Assembly: GCA_027623205.1 (NCBI GenBank)
Contig: JAQBYC010000005.1
Span: 1 to 64,000, forward strand
Direction: 5' to 3'
Source: Pseudomonadota bacterium
Lineage (GTDB): Bacteria; Pseudomonadota; Alphaproteobacteria; GCA-2731375
Length of the DNA stretch: 64,000 nucleotides
Shown here piece by piece: positions 46,034 through 55,958 of this stretch. The stretch's first letter is position 1. Each line of letters begins with the position of its first letter. A program made the translations under genes and the position numbers. Below the pieces are notes generated by a model, which was not told where the DNA came from, searched no databases, and worked only from the letters and a program-made list of their open reading frames with translations.

Positions 46034-47275
46034 ATGGGTTCTATGCAAATAACAGCGCGCGGCGACAAGGACGACCCTTACGGCTGGGTCATGGTGTTCG
46101 TCGGGTTTTCCCTGATGTCCATGAGTTTCGGCGGCCTTGGCGCGGTCGGGGTATTCCTGAAACCGATTGCCATGGAATTCGGCTGGTCGCGCGGCAGTAT
46201 CGCGCTGGGCTATACCACGGCGGCGTTTTCGGCGGCGCTGTTCGGTATTCTTTGGGGTTTTCTCGCCGACCGTCATCCAACCCGTTACTTCACGGTGATG
46301 GGCGCGATCGCCATCGCCGTCGCGATGCTGCTGTTAAGCCAGACCACGGCGCAATGGCAGTACTATCTTGCCTATTTTGTCTTCGGCGCCTTCGGCCATG
46401 GCGCCCTGGCGAGCACGATGTGGGCCAACATCGGTCAATGGTTCACCCGCAACATGGGCCTGGCGTTGGGCATCGGCCTGGCCGGCGGCGCGTTCGGCCA
46501 GGCCGTGGTCCCCCTGTCGGCCCGGTTGCTGATTTCCGCCTACGACTGGCGGACCGCATTCCTGATCCTGGGTGTGGTTTATTTGCTGCTTGGCCTGATG
46601 ATCGCGGCCTTGACCCGCGATCCGCCAGCCAAGCGCGCCCGTCTGGCGGCGATGGACAAGGCGGAGATGAAAAGCAGTTCCTGGCACCTGGGCGAGGCCC
46701 GCCATGCCGTCACCTGGTTCAGCATGGCCGTTATATTTTGCTGTACCTGCATGTCGCTGGCGGTGGTCCACGTCGTCCCCATGCTATCGGACCGGGGTTT
46801 CAGCCCGGAAATCGCCGCCGGCGCCCTGGCCACGCTGATGCTGGTCGGGGTGCTGGGACGCATGGGCGCCGGACTGATCTGCGACCTGATCGGCCCCATC
46901 CGCACCTACGCGCTGATGTCGCTGGGACAGACGTTGCTGGTCATCTGGTTTCCTCACATCGAAACCCTGTCCGGCGTTTACCTGTTGGCCGGGCTGTTCG
47001 GCTTCAGCTTCTCGGGCGTCATGGCCTCGATGGTGGTCTGCGTCAACGTCGCGGTGCCGGCCGGGGTCGCGGCGCGGGCCTGGGCTATCGTATCGTTCTT
47101 TGCCTGGATTGGCATGGGCACGGGCAGCTACATGGGCGGTCTGCTGTTCGACCTGACGGGCGGTTATACCTGGGCCTACGCCTTCGCCGCCGCCATGGGC
47201 GCCGTCAACCTGGTGATCCTTGCGCTGTTCTATATCAGCCGCGGCAAACGCCAACCGGTCCTGGCCGTCGGCTAG
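46034..47275 (+). CDS. MFS transporter (monocarboxylate/OFA-like)
   Basis: Twelve-TM pattern; GWVMVFVGFSLMSMSFGGLGAVGVFLKPIAMEFGWSRG, DRGFSPEIAAGALATLMLVGVLGRMGAGLICDLIG. Confidence 0.93.
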   Translation: MGSMQITARGDKDDPYGWVMVFVGFSLMSMSFGGLGAVGVFLKPIAMEFGWSRGSIALGYTTAAFSAALFGILWGFLADRHPTRYFTVMGAIAIAVAMLLLSQTTAQWQYYLAYFVFGAFGHGALASTMWANIGQWFTRNMGLALGIGLAGGAFGQAVVPLSARLLISAYDWRTAFLILGVVYLLLGLMIAALTRDPPAKRARLAAMDKAEMKSSSWHLGEARHAVTWFSMAVIFCCTCMSLAVVHVVPMLSDRGFSPEIAAGALATLMLVGVLGRMGAGLICDLIGPIRTYALMSLGQTLLVIWFPHIETLSGVYLLAGLFGFSFSGVMASMVVCVNVAVPAGVAARAWAIVSFFAWIGMGTGSYMGGLLFDLTGGYTWAYAFAAAMGAVNLVILALFYISRGKRQPVLAVG

Positions 47276-47278
47276 TGT

Positions 47279-48757
47279 TCAGGCATTCCGCGAGGCATCC
47301 GGGTCCAGGGGATAGATTGGCCGGCGCAGGTTCTTGAAGGGGAAGGCGGCGTAGTCCGAACTGCACACGCCGGGACCGGCGAGCAGAACCACGTGTTTGG
47401 CGATGGGGCCGAAACCCGCCCTGAAATGCTGCCGCGACTTGATCAGCACATAACGCTTGGCCGCCGGGTCGATGCCGGCGTGGGTGAAACAGCCCGTATC
47501 AAAGGGCTCGTGGCGCCGTTCGGAAACCACAATATCAACGCTCCCCGCACGCAGCACCGCCGTGCGACCCAAATTCATCGGACTGCCCGTGGCCATGGGA
47601 CCGGTAACAATGAAGCGGCCATCGGTAATGCAGCGCACGCTGCCGCTGACGGTAAGGGGCCGGCCCTGCAGACCCATGGCCGGGCTATCGGTCTTGCCCC
47701 CCAGTTGCAGGGTGACCGCCCCCCCGACGCCGGCATCAATCATCCGATCGACGCTTTCGGGATCCCAGATCGGGCCCGCCGCGACATCTTCCAGACCCAG
47801 GCGCAGGACCTCCCCCAGCACGTCCATATTGTCCTGCGGCCCGCCGGCGCCGCAATTGTCGCCATGATCCACCAGGATCACCGGTCCGTCAGCCAGCGCC
47901 CTGGCCCGTGCCAGAGAGGTTGCAACCGGTTCGATCTCGAACACGAAATCCGCGCGCCGGCGCCAGGCCTGGTCCATCAATGCGTCCAGCAGGCGGCCGG
48001 CGGCTGCGGCGTCGCCATCGCCAACCACCACGGCGCCCAGACCCACATGGGGAATATCCGCCAGGGGGAAGCCGCCAAAGACCGAAGCGTTCAGCACTTC
48101 GCCCGCTGTTTCGGCCGCCATGGCGCGGTTCATGATGTCCTTCATGGGCTGATCCAGCGGCGTCTGGCGCAGCATATGGGTCAACATGGGCAGCGAATGC
48201 CATAACATTACCGGGCGCACTTCACCCCGCATGGCCCGGATCAGGGTTTCGCCGGCGCGGCGCCCGGTCTCGGCCATATCGATATGGGGGTAGGTGCAAT
48301 AGCCGGTAATCACGGTCGCATTGGCGATCATCACGGCGGACAGGTTGGCATGGAAATCCAGCGCCACGGCGATGGGTATCTCCGGTGCGATGGCGCGGAT
48401 ACGGCGCAACAACTCGCCTTCGCCGTCGTCATGATCCATCGTCACCATGGCGCCATGCAGATCCAGCATGACACCGTCACAGCCCGACCGCACCGCATCG
48501 CAGATGGCCGCCGCCATCTCGTCGAAGGCGGTCTGATCCACCGCGCCGCTGGGATTGGCGTTGGCGATCAGGGGCACCACGTAGTCGGCCCCTTCCCGTT
48601 CGGCGATATCGATGTAGGCCGCGATCGGATTATTGGTGCCGCGGTAGATCTCCACCGCTTTCGCCCCTGATTTCGGACTGAACGCCCCCAGCGGCGTCGG
48701 CAGCGGTGAAAACGTGTTGGTTTCATGCCGCATGGTGGCCAGAACCAGTCGCATCAC
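47279..48757 (-). CDS. M81 family metallopeptidase (MlrC-like)
   Basis: ATMRHETNTFSPLPT, GVMLDLHGAMVTMDHDDGEGELLRRIRA, DFHANLSAVMIANATVITGYCTYPHIDMAETGRRA, DHGDNCGAGGPQDN. Confidence 0.94.
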   Translation of the reverse strand: MMRLVLATMRHETNTFSPLPTPLGAFSPKSGAKAVEIYRGTNNPIAAYIDIAEREGADYVVPLIANANPSGAVDQTAFDEMAAAICDAVRSGCDGVMLDLHGAMVTMDHDDGEGELLRRIRAIAPEIPIAVALDFHANLSAVMIANATVITGYCTYPHIDMAETGRRAGETLIRAMRGEVRPVMLWHSLPMLTHMLRQTPLDQPMKDIMNRAMAAETAGEVLNASVFGGFPLADIPHVGLGAVVVGDGDAAAAGRLLDALMDQAWRRRADFVFEIEPVATSLARARALADGPVILVDHGDNCGAGGPQDNMDVLGEVLRLGLEDVAAGPIWDPESVDRMIDAGVGGAVTLQLGGKTDSPAMGLQGRPLTVSGSVRCITDGRFIVTGPMATGSPMNLGRTAVLRAGSVDIVVSERRHEPFDTGCFTHAGIDPAAKRYVLIKSRQHFRAGFGPIAKHVVLLAGPGVCSSDYAAFPFKNLRRPIYPLDPDASRNA

Positions 48758-48771
48758 GGAATCCTTATAAT

Positions 48772-49785
48772 CTAACTTCGGCGTTGCGGCGGCACGCCAT
48801 CGTCGCTGACCAGATGACAGGCCACCGCATGACCGGGGCGAATGCTGCGCAAGGGCGGTGTTTCCTGAACGCAGCGCGCCTCGGCAAAGGGACAGCGGGA
48901 GGAAAAGCGGCAGCCGGGCGGCAGATCGATAGGGCTGGGCGGATCACCCTGCAAACGGATTCGGTCAGCCCGCGCCCGCGTCGCGGGATCCGCCGACGGC
49001 ACCGCCGACAGCAAGGCCCAGGTGTAGGGATGCAGCGGCTCGGTAAAGAGCGAAATTCGGTCGGCGTATTCCACGATCTGGCCCAGATACATCACCGCGA
49101 TCTCGTCGCACATATATTGCACCACGCCCAAATCGTGCGAGATGAACAGATAGGTCAGGCCGAATTCGTCCTGCAGCGACCGCAACAGGTTCAAGATCTG
49201 GGCCTGGATCGCCACGTCCAGGGCCGATACCGGTTCATCACACACCACCAGTTCCGGCTGTGTCGCCAGGGCGCGCGCAACGCCAATGCGCTGGCGTTGG
49301 CCGCCGGAGAATTGATGCGGGAAAAGCGCCTGCTGCTCGGGCCGCAGGCCGACTTTCCTGAACAGGTCGGCAACCCGCCCCTCGCGGTCCGCCGGATCGC
49401 CAATATTCATCAGGTCCATGGGCTCGCGGACGATGGCGCCCGCCCGCACGCGGGGATTCAACGACGAATAGGGGTCCTGAAAAATGATCTGCATGCGCGT
49501 CCTGGCGTGGCGCAAATCCTCGCCCTCGAGGGCCGCCAGATCGGTATCACCCAGGCGCATGGCGCCGCTGGTAATCGGCGTCAGACGCATTACCGCCATC
49601 GCCGTTGTCGTCTTGCCCGAACCGCTTTCGCCGACGATACCCAAGGTAGTTCCGCGTTTGATCTGAAAAGACACGTCATCAACCGCGTGAACCCGTGACG
49701 CCTTGGCAAAGATATTCTTCCGCGGCAGCCGGAAGTAGACTTTCAGATGCGCGACATCCAGTAGAATATCGTCGTCATCACTCAT
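48772..49785 (-). CDS. oligopeptide/dipeptide ABC transporter ATP-binding protein (DppF/OppF type)
   Basis: LGIVGESGSGKTTTAMAVMRL, FSGGQRQRIGVARALATQPELVVCDEPVSALDVAIQAQILNLL; C-terminal CRFSSRCPFAEARC. Confidence 0.95.
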   Translation of the reverse strand: MSDDDDILLDVAHLKVYFRLPRKNIFAKASRVHAVDDVSFQIKRGTTLGIVGESGSGKTTTAMAVMRLTPITSGAMRLGDTDLAALEGEDLRHARTRMQIIFQDPYSSLNPRVRAGAIVREPMDLMNIGDPADREGRVADLFRKVGLRPEQQALFPHQFSGGQRQRIGVARALATQPELVVCDEPVSALDVAIQAQILNLLRSLQDEFGLTYLFISHDLGVVQYMCDEIAVMYLGQIVEYADRISLFTEPLHPYTWALLSAVPSADPATRARADRIRLQGDPPSPIDLPPGCRFSSRCPFAEARCVQETPPLRSIRPGHAVACHLVSDDGVPPQRRS

Positions 49786-50777
49786 GCCGCCGCTTCCCGC
49801 TCCGTCAGCCAGCAGGCGACATCGTGGCCGCTGTCGACGGCCCGCGAGGGGGGCATTTCCGCGCGGCATTTGGCATCGGCATATGGACAACGCGGCGCAA
49901 ACGCGCAACCACTGCCAAGCTGGGAAAGGGCCGGCACCACGCCTGGAATTTCCAGCAACGGCGGGCGCTCCACGGTCGGATTTCTGGTCAGATGCGGAAC
50001 ACAGCGGATCAGGCCCTGGGTGTAGGGGTGCCGGGGATCGGTCAGGATCTGCGTCACACCGGCCTGTTCGATGATGCGTCCGGCATACATCACCACGACC
50101 CGCTGCGCCATTTCCGCGATGGCGCCCATGTCATGGGTGATCATGATGATGGCGGTGCCGGTTTTTTCCTTCAGGTCGTTCAGCAGATCAAATATCTGCG
50201 CCTGCACCGTGACGTCCAGCGCGGTCGTCGGCTCATCGGCGATCAAGACGCGCGGCTTGCAGGCCAGGGCCATGGCGATCATCACCCTTTGCCGCATACC
50301 GCCGGACATTTGGTGTGGATATTCGTGGATCCGCTTTTCCGCCGCCGGTATACCGACCGCCTGCAGCATCTCCAGCGCCCGCGCCATGGCGTCCGCCCGC
50401 GACAGACCTTCATGCAAGCGCGCCGTTTCGGCGATCTGATTGCCGATGGAATAAACCGGATTCAGGGAGGTCATGGGTTCCTGAAAAATCATCGAAATTT
50501 CGTTGCCCCGCACTTCGCGCATGCGCTGTTCATTGGCTTGTAACAAATCCTCGCCATCCAGCAGGATGCGGCCGCCGGCAATGCGCCCCGGCGGGATCGG
50601 CACCAGGCCCATGATCGACAGCGCGGTCATGCTTTTGCCGCAGCCGGATTCTCCTACGATGCCGAGGGTCTCACCCGTATCCAACGAGATACTGAGGTTG
50701 TCGATGACCTTGGCGATACCATCACGGGTCTTGAACTCGACCCGCAGGCCTTCAACAGAGAGCAACCTTTCAGCCAT
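49782..50777 (-). CDS. oligopeptide/dipeptide ABC transporter ATP-binding protein (DppD/OppD type)
   Basis: LGIVGESGCGKSMTALSIMGL, MSGGMRQRVMIAMALACKPRVLIADEPTTALDVTVQAQI; CAFAPRCPYADAKC. Confidence 0.95.
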   Translation of the reverse strand: MAERLLSVEGLRVEFKTRDGIAKVIDNLSISLDTGETLGIVGESGCGKSMTALSIMGLVPIPPGRIAGGRILLDGEDLLQANEQRMREVRGNEISMIFQEPMTSLNPVYSIGNQIAETARLHEGLSRADAMARALEMLQAVGIPAAEKRIHEYPHQMSGGMRQRVMIAMALACKPRVLIADEPTTALDVTVQAQIFDLLNDLKEKTGTAIIMITHDMGAIAEMAQRVVVMYAGRIIEQAGVTQILTDPRHPYTQGLIRCVPHLTRNPTVERPPLLEIPGVVPALSQLGSGCAFAPRCPYADAKCRAEMPPSRAVDSGHDVACWLTEREAAA

Positions 50778-50780
50778 CCC

Positions 50781-51680
50781 TCAACGCTCCCTCAGCTTCG
50801 GATTGAAGGCATCGTTCAGGCCGTCGCCAATCAGACTCATGGCCAGCACCGTCAGGAAAATGGCGACGCCGGGAATGGTCACCGTCCAGGGCGCATCCAG
50901 CAGATAGTCGCGATTGTCGCCGATCAGCTTGCCCCAGCTCATCACGTTGGGGTCACTGAGGCCGAGAAAGCTGAGCGCCGCTTCAAACAGAATGGCGATG
51001 CCGACCGTCAACGCCGCGTTGACGATCAGCGGTGGCAAGGCATTCGGCAATATGACCAGCCAGATGATGCGCCGGTCCCGCCCCCCGATGGAACGCGCCG
51101 CCTTGACGAAATCAAGCTCGCGCAGACGCATGAATTCGGCCCGCGCCAGTCGCGCGACACCGGTCCAACTGACGACACCAATGGCAATCGCCACGGTTTC
51201 CAGGGTCGGCGAGAACAGGGCGACCAGAACCATGGCCAGCAGCAGCGGCGGCAGCACCTGGAAAAATTCGGTGATCCGCATCAGGACTTCATCAACCCAG
51301 CCGCGGTAGTAACCAGCCATGGCGCCGATGGACAGACCGATGATGAGCGTAATTGCCGCGGCCGCGCCGCCAACCGCCATGGTTACGCGGGCGCCATAGA
51401 TGATGGAGACAAGCATATCGCGGCCAAGATTATCGGTGCCGAAAAGATGCCCACTCTCACCGGGCGGCAACAGCGGCACATCCACCATCTCGAACGGATC
51501 AACGTTCAATATCACCGGCGCCAGCAATGCGGCGGCAACGATCACGACAAAGACCAACAGGCCGGCCACCGCCGCGTAGTTGCGCATATACATGGTGACG
51601 AACTGCCGGAACGGATGCTCGACGGGGGTTTCCGGCATCTCGTCGATCTGGCGGGATTGGGTATTGTCGCTGTCTGTCAT
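50781..51680 (-). CDS. ABC transporter permease (DppC type)
   Basis: FGTDNLGRDMLVSIIYGARVTM, EFMRLRELDFVKAARSIGGRDRRIIWLVILPNALPPLIV. Confidence 0.95.
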   Translation of the reverse strand: MTDSDNTQSRQIDEMPETPVEHPFRQFVTMYMRNYAAVAGLLVFVVIVAAALLAPVILNVDPFEMVDVPLLPPGESGHLFGTDNLGRDMLVSIIYGARVTMAVGGAAAAITLIIGLSIGAMAGYYRGWVDEVLMRITEFFQVLPPLLLAMVLVALFSPTLETVAIAIGVVSWTGVARLARAEFMRLRELDFVKAARSIGGRDRRIIWLVILPNALPPLIVNAALTVGIAILFEAALSFLGLSDPNVMSWGKLIGDNRDYLLDAPWTVTIPGVAIFLTVLAMSLIGDGLNDAFNPKLRER

Positions 51681-51691
51681 GCAGCCGCCCC

Positions 51692-52675
51692 CTAGGCCGT
51701 GTTCGAGAGGCGGATACGCGGATCGATGATCCGGTAAGCCAGGTCAGTCAATAGATTGAACACGATCACCACGAAGGCGGAGAAAAATAAAATCCCCATG
51801 ATGGTCGGTGTATCGCCGCGCAGGATAGATTCGAATGCCAGCGTCCCCAGGCCGGGCCAGCTGAACACGGTCTCGATAACCACCGCGCCCGAAAAGATGT
51901 GCGAGAACTGCAGCCCGGCGATGGTGATCACCGGAATGACCGCATTTCGCAGGGCATGCTTGTAGATGATCATCCGCTGGCCCAGGCCCTTGGCCCGCGC
52001 CGTGCGAATATAGTCGGAACCCAGGATATCCATCATGCTGGCCCGCGCCAGACGGCTGTATTGCGCCAGATAGATCGACGACAAGGATACCACCGGCAGG
52101 AACAGATGATGCGCCACATCCAGGTACCATTTCCAGGTACCGGTCTCGCTCAACGGTTCCGCCAGCCCCGATAGCGGCATTATCTGCAGGATCGAAACAA
52201 ACAGGATGATCAACAGGAATGCGGTCCAGAAGACCGGCGCGGAAAATCCGATCAACGCCAGGATGGTAATGAAATGGCTGAATATGCCATTGGGGCGCTG
52301 CGCCGCGATGACCCCAAACAAAGTGCCCGCAAAGATGGCCAGCAACAAAGCCGTAACCACCAGCAGCAGGGTTGGACCAAGGCGCCCCAGGATCAGGTCA
52401 AGCACCGGCGCGTTGAAATAATAGGAACTGCCCAAATCACCCTGCAGGACTTTGCCGACATAGGTCAGCAATTGCACGTGAAAGGGCTGGTCCAGACCAT
52501 AACTGCGACGGATTTCCGCCATCAATTCGGCGGAAGCGCCACCGCTTTCACCGGCAATGGTTTCGGCGATATCGCCGGGCACCAGATACAGCAAAACGAA
52601 ATTGAAAACGATAACCGCCAATAACAGCAGGAATGCATACAGGAAGCGCCGCGCCACGACGGTCAGAAACTGCAT
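51692..52675 (-). CDS. ABC transporter permease (DppB type)
   Basis: RASMMDILGSDYIRTARAKGLGQRMIIYKHALRNAVIPVITIAGLQ, VFSWPGLGTL. Confidence 0.95.
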   Translation of the reverse strand: MQFLTVVARRFLYAFLLLLAVIVFNFVLLYLVPGDIAETIAGESGGASAELMAEIRRSYGLDQPFHVQLLTYVGKVLQGDLGSSYYFNAPVLDLILGRLGPTLLLVVTALLLAIFAGTLFGVIAAQRPNGIFSHFITILALIGFSAPVFWTAFLLIILFVSILQIMPLSGLAEPLSETGTWKWYLDVAHHLFLPVVSLSSIYLAQYSRLARASMMDILGSDYIRTARAKGLGQRMIIYKHALRNAVIPVITIAGLQFSHIFSGAVVIETVFSWPGLGTLAFESILRGDTPTIMGILFFSAFVVIVFNLLTDLAYRIIDPRIRLSNTA

Positions 52676-52761
52676 CTATCAGCCTTCCCAATCAACCGCG
52701 GCACGGCGGAATGGGGTTCGAATACCGCCATTCCGCCGCTCACGGTTCCCAATTCCGCTGA

Positions 52762-54354
52762 CTATTTTATATAGACGTTGTCCATCGGCGAGGACGTGCC
52801 CCAGATGGAATCGATCGGCGGATTCCCCACCCGTTCGTTGTTGTAAATGGTGTGATAGGGCGAGGCATTGATGTAAATAACAGGCGCCTCCTCCACGACC
52901 ATTTTCTGCATATCCGCATACAACGCTTTGCGTTTATCCAGATTGATTTCCAGGCCCGCCTTCATCATCACCGCATCCACATCAGCGTTGCGAAACTGTT
53001 GCGTATTATGCCACGGCACACCCTCGCGGATGTTGGAGGACTGATAAGTGCGATGCACGCCGATCACCGGATCGCCCCAGTTGAACACCGAATCCAGGGT
53101 CATGTCGAAATCATGCCCGGCAACGGTCTTGATCCAGGAACGGAAATCCGACGATGCCTTCAAGGTCACGTCGATGCCGATTTTCTTCAACTGCGCCTTG
53201 GTAATTTCCGACCAGCGTTTCCAGGTTGCGCCGCCGGGAATGAAGTTCAGCGTGGTTTTGAAGCGAATGCCGTCGGCATCCGGATTGAGGCCGGCCGCGT
53301 CCAGCAGGGCCTTGGCCCTGTCCAGATCATAATCGTACAGATTGACGTCGGCCGAATAGAACGCGCTGCCCGGATGGATCGGCCCTGTCGCCCGTTGGGC
53401 GAAGCCGGCGTAGAGGATCTTGATCAACAGCTCCTTGTCCAGCGCATAGCCAATCGCCTGGCGGACACGCTTGTCGTCGAAGGGCTTCCTTGCCGTGTTG
53501 AAGGCCAGCCAGTTCAACGGACCGATGGCCGAATAACCTTCCGGCGTCAGGGTCAGATGCTTGCTCTTTTTCAGCCGCGTCAGTTCCTGCGGGTCCGAGG
53601 CAAAGGCAGTGATGTCCGCCTTGCCGGTCTCCAGCGCGATAATACGGGAGGTGGATTCAGCCATCTTCTTGAACACGATGAAATCCAGATAAGGCCGGCC
53701 TTTCAGGAAGAAATCATCGAAGCGCTCCATGATGATGTACTCGCCGGGCTTGAACTCCTTCAGCTTGAAGGGGCCGGAACCGACAATGTCCTGGCTGTTG
53801 CGCGGATTCTTTCGAATGTCGCCTTCGCCATAAATATGCTTGGGAATGACCACGCCAAGCTGCGACGACATCGCCAGTTCAATGGCCGGATGCGGCGCGC
53901 TCAGATGGATAATCGCGGTCAACTTGTCCGGCGTCGTGACTTTGGTCACCGGCGCATACATGGTCTTGAACGGGTGGTTGGCCTTGATCGTTTCAATGGA
54001 GAAGGCAACATCTTCCGAGGTGATGGGATGACCATCATGAAATTTGGCGTTCTCGCGCAAATTGACGGTCACCGACAAGCCGTCATCCGAGATGCTCCAG
54101 CTTTTCGCGAGATAGGGCTGTGGCCGCCATTGGTCGTCATAGCGCAGCAGGGCGGCAAACAGTTGCGTGCCCGGAATGCCCGTTGGCGTGCCGGAAGCAA
54201 TCGCCGGGTTAAAGTGGCCGGCGATAATTCGATAAATGAACGTCAGCGTACCGCCTTGTTTCGGCTCTGACAGGGCCGGTGATACGGCAAACGCCGCCGC
54301 GACCAAAAGCGCGGCCACACCGGCTGCTATCCTTGAATGCGTTCTCATCAGCAA
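52762..54354 (-). CDS. ABC transporter substrate-binding protein (family 5, DppA type)
   Basis: Signal peptide; SWSISDDGLSVTVNLRENAKFHDGHPITSEDVAFSIE, KPFDDKRVRQAIGYALDKELL. Confidence 0.95.
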   Translation of the reverse strand: MLMRTHSRIAAGVAALLVAAAFAVSPALSEPKQGGTLTFIYRIIAGHFNPAIASGTPTGIPGTQLFAALLRYDDQWRPQPYLAKSWSISDDGLSVTVNLRENAKFHDGHPITSEDVAFSIETIKANHPFKTMYAPVTKVTTPDKLTAIIHLSAPHPAIELAMSSQLGVVIPKHIYGEGDIRKNPRNSQDIVGSGPFKLKEFKPGEYIIMERFDDFFLKGRPYLDFIVFKKMAESTSRIIALETGKADITAFASDPQELTRLKKSKHLTLTPEGYSAIGPLNWLAFNTARKPFDDKRVRQAIGYALDKELLIKILYAGFAQRATGPIHPGSAFYSADVNLYDYDLDRAKALLDAAGLNPDADGIRFKTTLNFIPGGATWKRWSEITKAQLKKIGIDVTLKASSDFRSWIKTVAGHDFDMTLDSVFNWGDPVIGVHRTYQSSNIREGVPWHNTQQFRNADVDAVMMKAGLEINLDKRKALYADMQKMVVEEAPVIYINASPYHTIYNNERVGNPPIDSIWGTSSPMDNVYIK

Positions 54355-54544
54355 TCTCCCTGAGATGAGGTTTATTCACCCGGACGGTTCATCCGCCCTA
54401 GAACAGCCAAAACGATAGACTGTTGCCTCCCGCATGAGAAGGTAAAAACGGAATTGCGGCAAAGCCAGCTGATACGCAATTGCCTGTTACCGGACCACGG
54501 AACCGGTTAGCCTGTCTGGCAAACATCATTCGGGAGACAGAAAA

Positions 54545-55360
54545 ATGGCAACGGAATTCGCACCTGACGATCAACAACTGGATGGCAAAACCGCCATCGT
54601 AAGCGGCGCCGGGGCGTTGGAAGGCGGCATCGGCAATGGCCGCGCCGCCGCCATTCTGCTGGCCCGGGCCGGCGCGCGCATTCTGGCGGTGGACCGCGAT
54701 CTCGACCGCGCGGCGGAAACCGCCGCGATGATTGAGGCGGAGGGCGGTGAGGCCCTGGCCCATGCCGCGGACATGACGAACGAAGCCGACTGCAAGGCCG
54801 TGGCGGAACTGGCCATGGAAAAATTCGGCCGCGTGGACGTCCTGGACAACAACGTCGGCATCGGCAGTTCCGGCACCGTGGTCGACGAGGTGGTGGAGGT
54901 TTGGGAGCGGGTCATGCGGGTCAACGTGCAGAGCATGTTCCTGGCCGCCAAGTTCGCCATACCGGCCATGATCGCCAGCGGCGGAGGTGGCGCCATCGTC
55001 AATGTCTCCTCCATCTCGGCCCTGCGGCCGCGCGGTCTGACCGCCTATTCGGCCTCCAAGGGCGCCGTAATTTCGCTCACCCGCGCCATGGCGATCGACC
55101 ATGCCCCCGACGGCATCCGGGCCAACTGCATCGCGCCGGGGCCGGTCTATACCCCCATGGTTTATGGCCGCGGCATGTCCGACGCGGCGCGGGCCCTGCG
55201 GCGGCAAGCCTCGCCCCTGGGGATCGAAGGCACGGGCTGGGATATCGGCAACGCGGTGGTGTTTCTGTCTTCGGCACGGGCCCGCTATATCACCGGGCAG
55301 ACCCTGGTCGTCGATGGCGGCATCACCGTCTCCGGCCCCGCCCGCGACCCCAACGTTTAA
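54545..55360 (+). CDS. SDR family oxidoreductase
   Basis: GKTAIVSGAGALEGGIGNGRAAAILLARAGA, VLDNNVGIG, VNVSSISALRPRGLTAYSASKGAV. Confidence 0.94.
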   Translation: MATEFAPDDQQLDGKTAIVSGAGALEGGIGNGRAAAILLARAGARILAVDRDLDRAAETAAMIEAEGGEALAHAADMTNEADCKAVAELAMEKFGRVDVLDNNVGIGSSGTVVDEVVEVWERVMRVNVQSMFLAAKFAIPAMIASGGGGAIVNVSSISALRPRGLTAYSASKGAVISLTRAMAIDHAPDGIRANCIAPGPVYTPMVYGRGMSDAARALRRQASPLGIEGTGWDIGNAVVFLSSARARYITGQTLVVDGGITVSGPARDPNV

Positions 55361-55381
55361 ATTCAAGGAGCAACTGTTGCC

Positions 55382-55927
55382 ATGGCACGCATCCCCTATC
55401 TCGACGCCGAGGATCTGGCCGAGGAAGACCGCGATCTGCTGAAGCGGACCATCAACCTGCACCGCGCCCTGGTCAACAGCCCCGGGGCGGCGCGCAATTT
55501 CGGCCATCTGGGCAGTTATATCCGCTTCGGCTCGAACCTGGACCCCCGGCTGCGGGAACTGGCCATTTTGCAGGTCGGCTATCTGACCAAAAGCGAATAT
55601 GAATACAGCCATCATATCAAAATCGGCCGTGATTTTGGCGTCACCGACGACGATATCCGCGCCATGATAACCGAGACCGAGGGCCGGAACAGCGGCCTGC
55701 CCCGCCTGGACCGCGCCGTTCTGCGCGCGGCGCGGGAAATGACCGAGGATGGCAAGATTTCCGATGCCACCTTCGCCAGGCTGGACGAGAGCCTCAGCCC
55801 GGAACTGCTGGTCGACCTGACCGTCGTCATCGCCTTTTACAACGCGGTGGTGCGCGTCCTGGGCACCCTGGAGATCGACGTGGAGGACAGTTACGCGCCG
55901 TTTCTCGAGGAATTCCCTCTGCCCTGA
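55382..55927 (+). CDS. carboxymuconolactone decarboxylase family protein
   Basis: DPRLRELAILQVGYLTKSEYEYSHHIKIGRDFGVTDDDIRAM. Confidence 0.9.
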   Translation: MARIPYLDAEDLAEEDRDLLKRTINLHRALVNSPGAARNFGHLGSYIRFGSNLDPRLRELAILQVGYLTKSEYEYSHHIKIGRDFGVTDDDIRAMITETEGRNSGLPRLDRAVLRAAREMTEDGKISDATFARLDESLSPELLVDLTVVIAFYNAVVRVLGTLEIDVEDSYAPFLEEFPLP

Positions 55928-55958
55928 CATCTGTTTTCGGTATTCATGGACTGGAGCC

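Noticed and set aside
50781-52675. Dpp/Opp transporter next to an M81 peptidase
   Set aside because: Recognisable as ordinary transporter and hydrolase linkage; not unusual enough for a finding.
55382-55927. Carboxymuconolactone decarboxylase-like protein lacking CxxC
   Set aside because: The EYSHH variant seems normal for one large subfamily of this fold.
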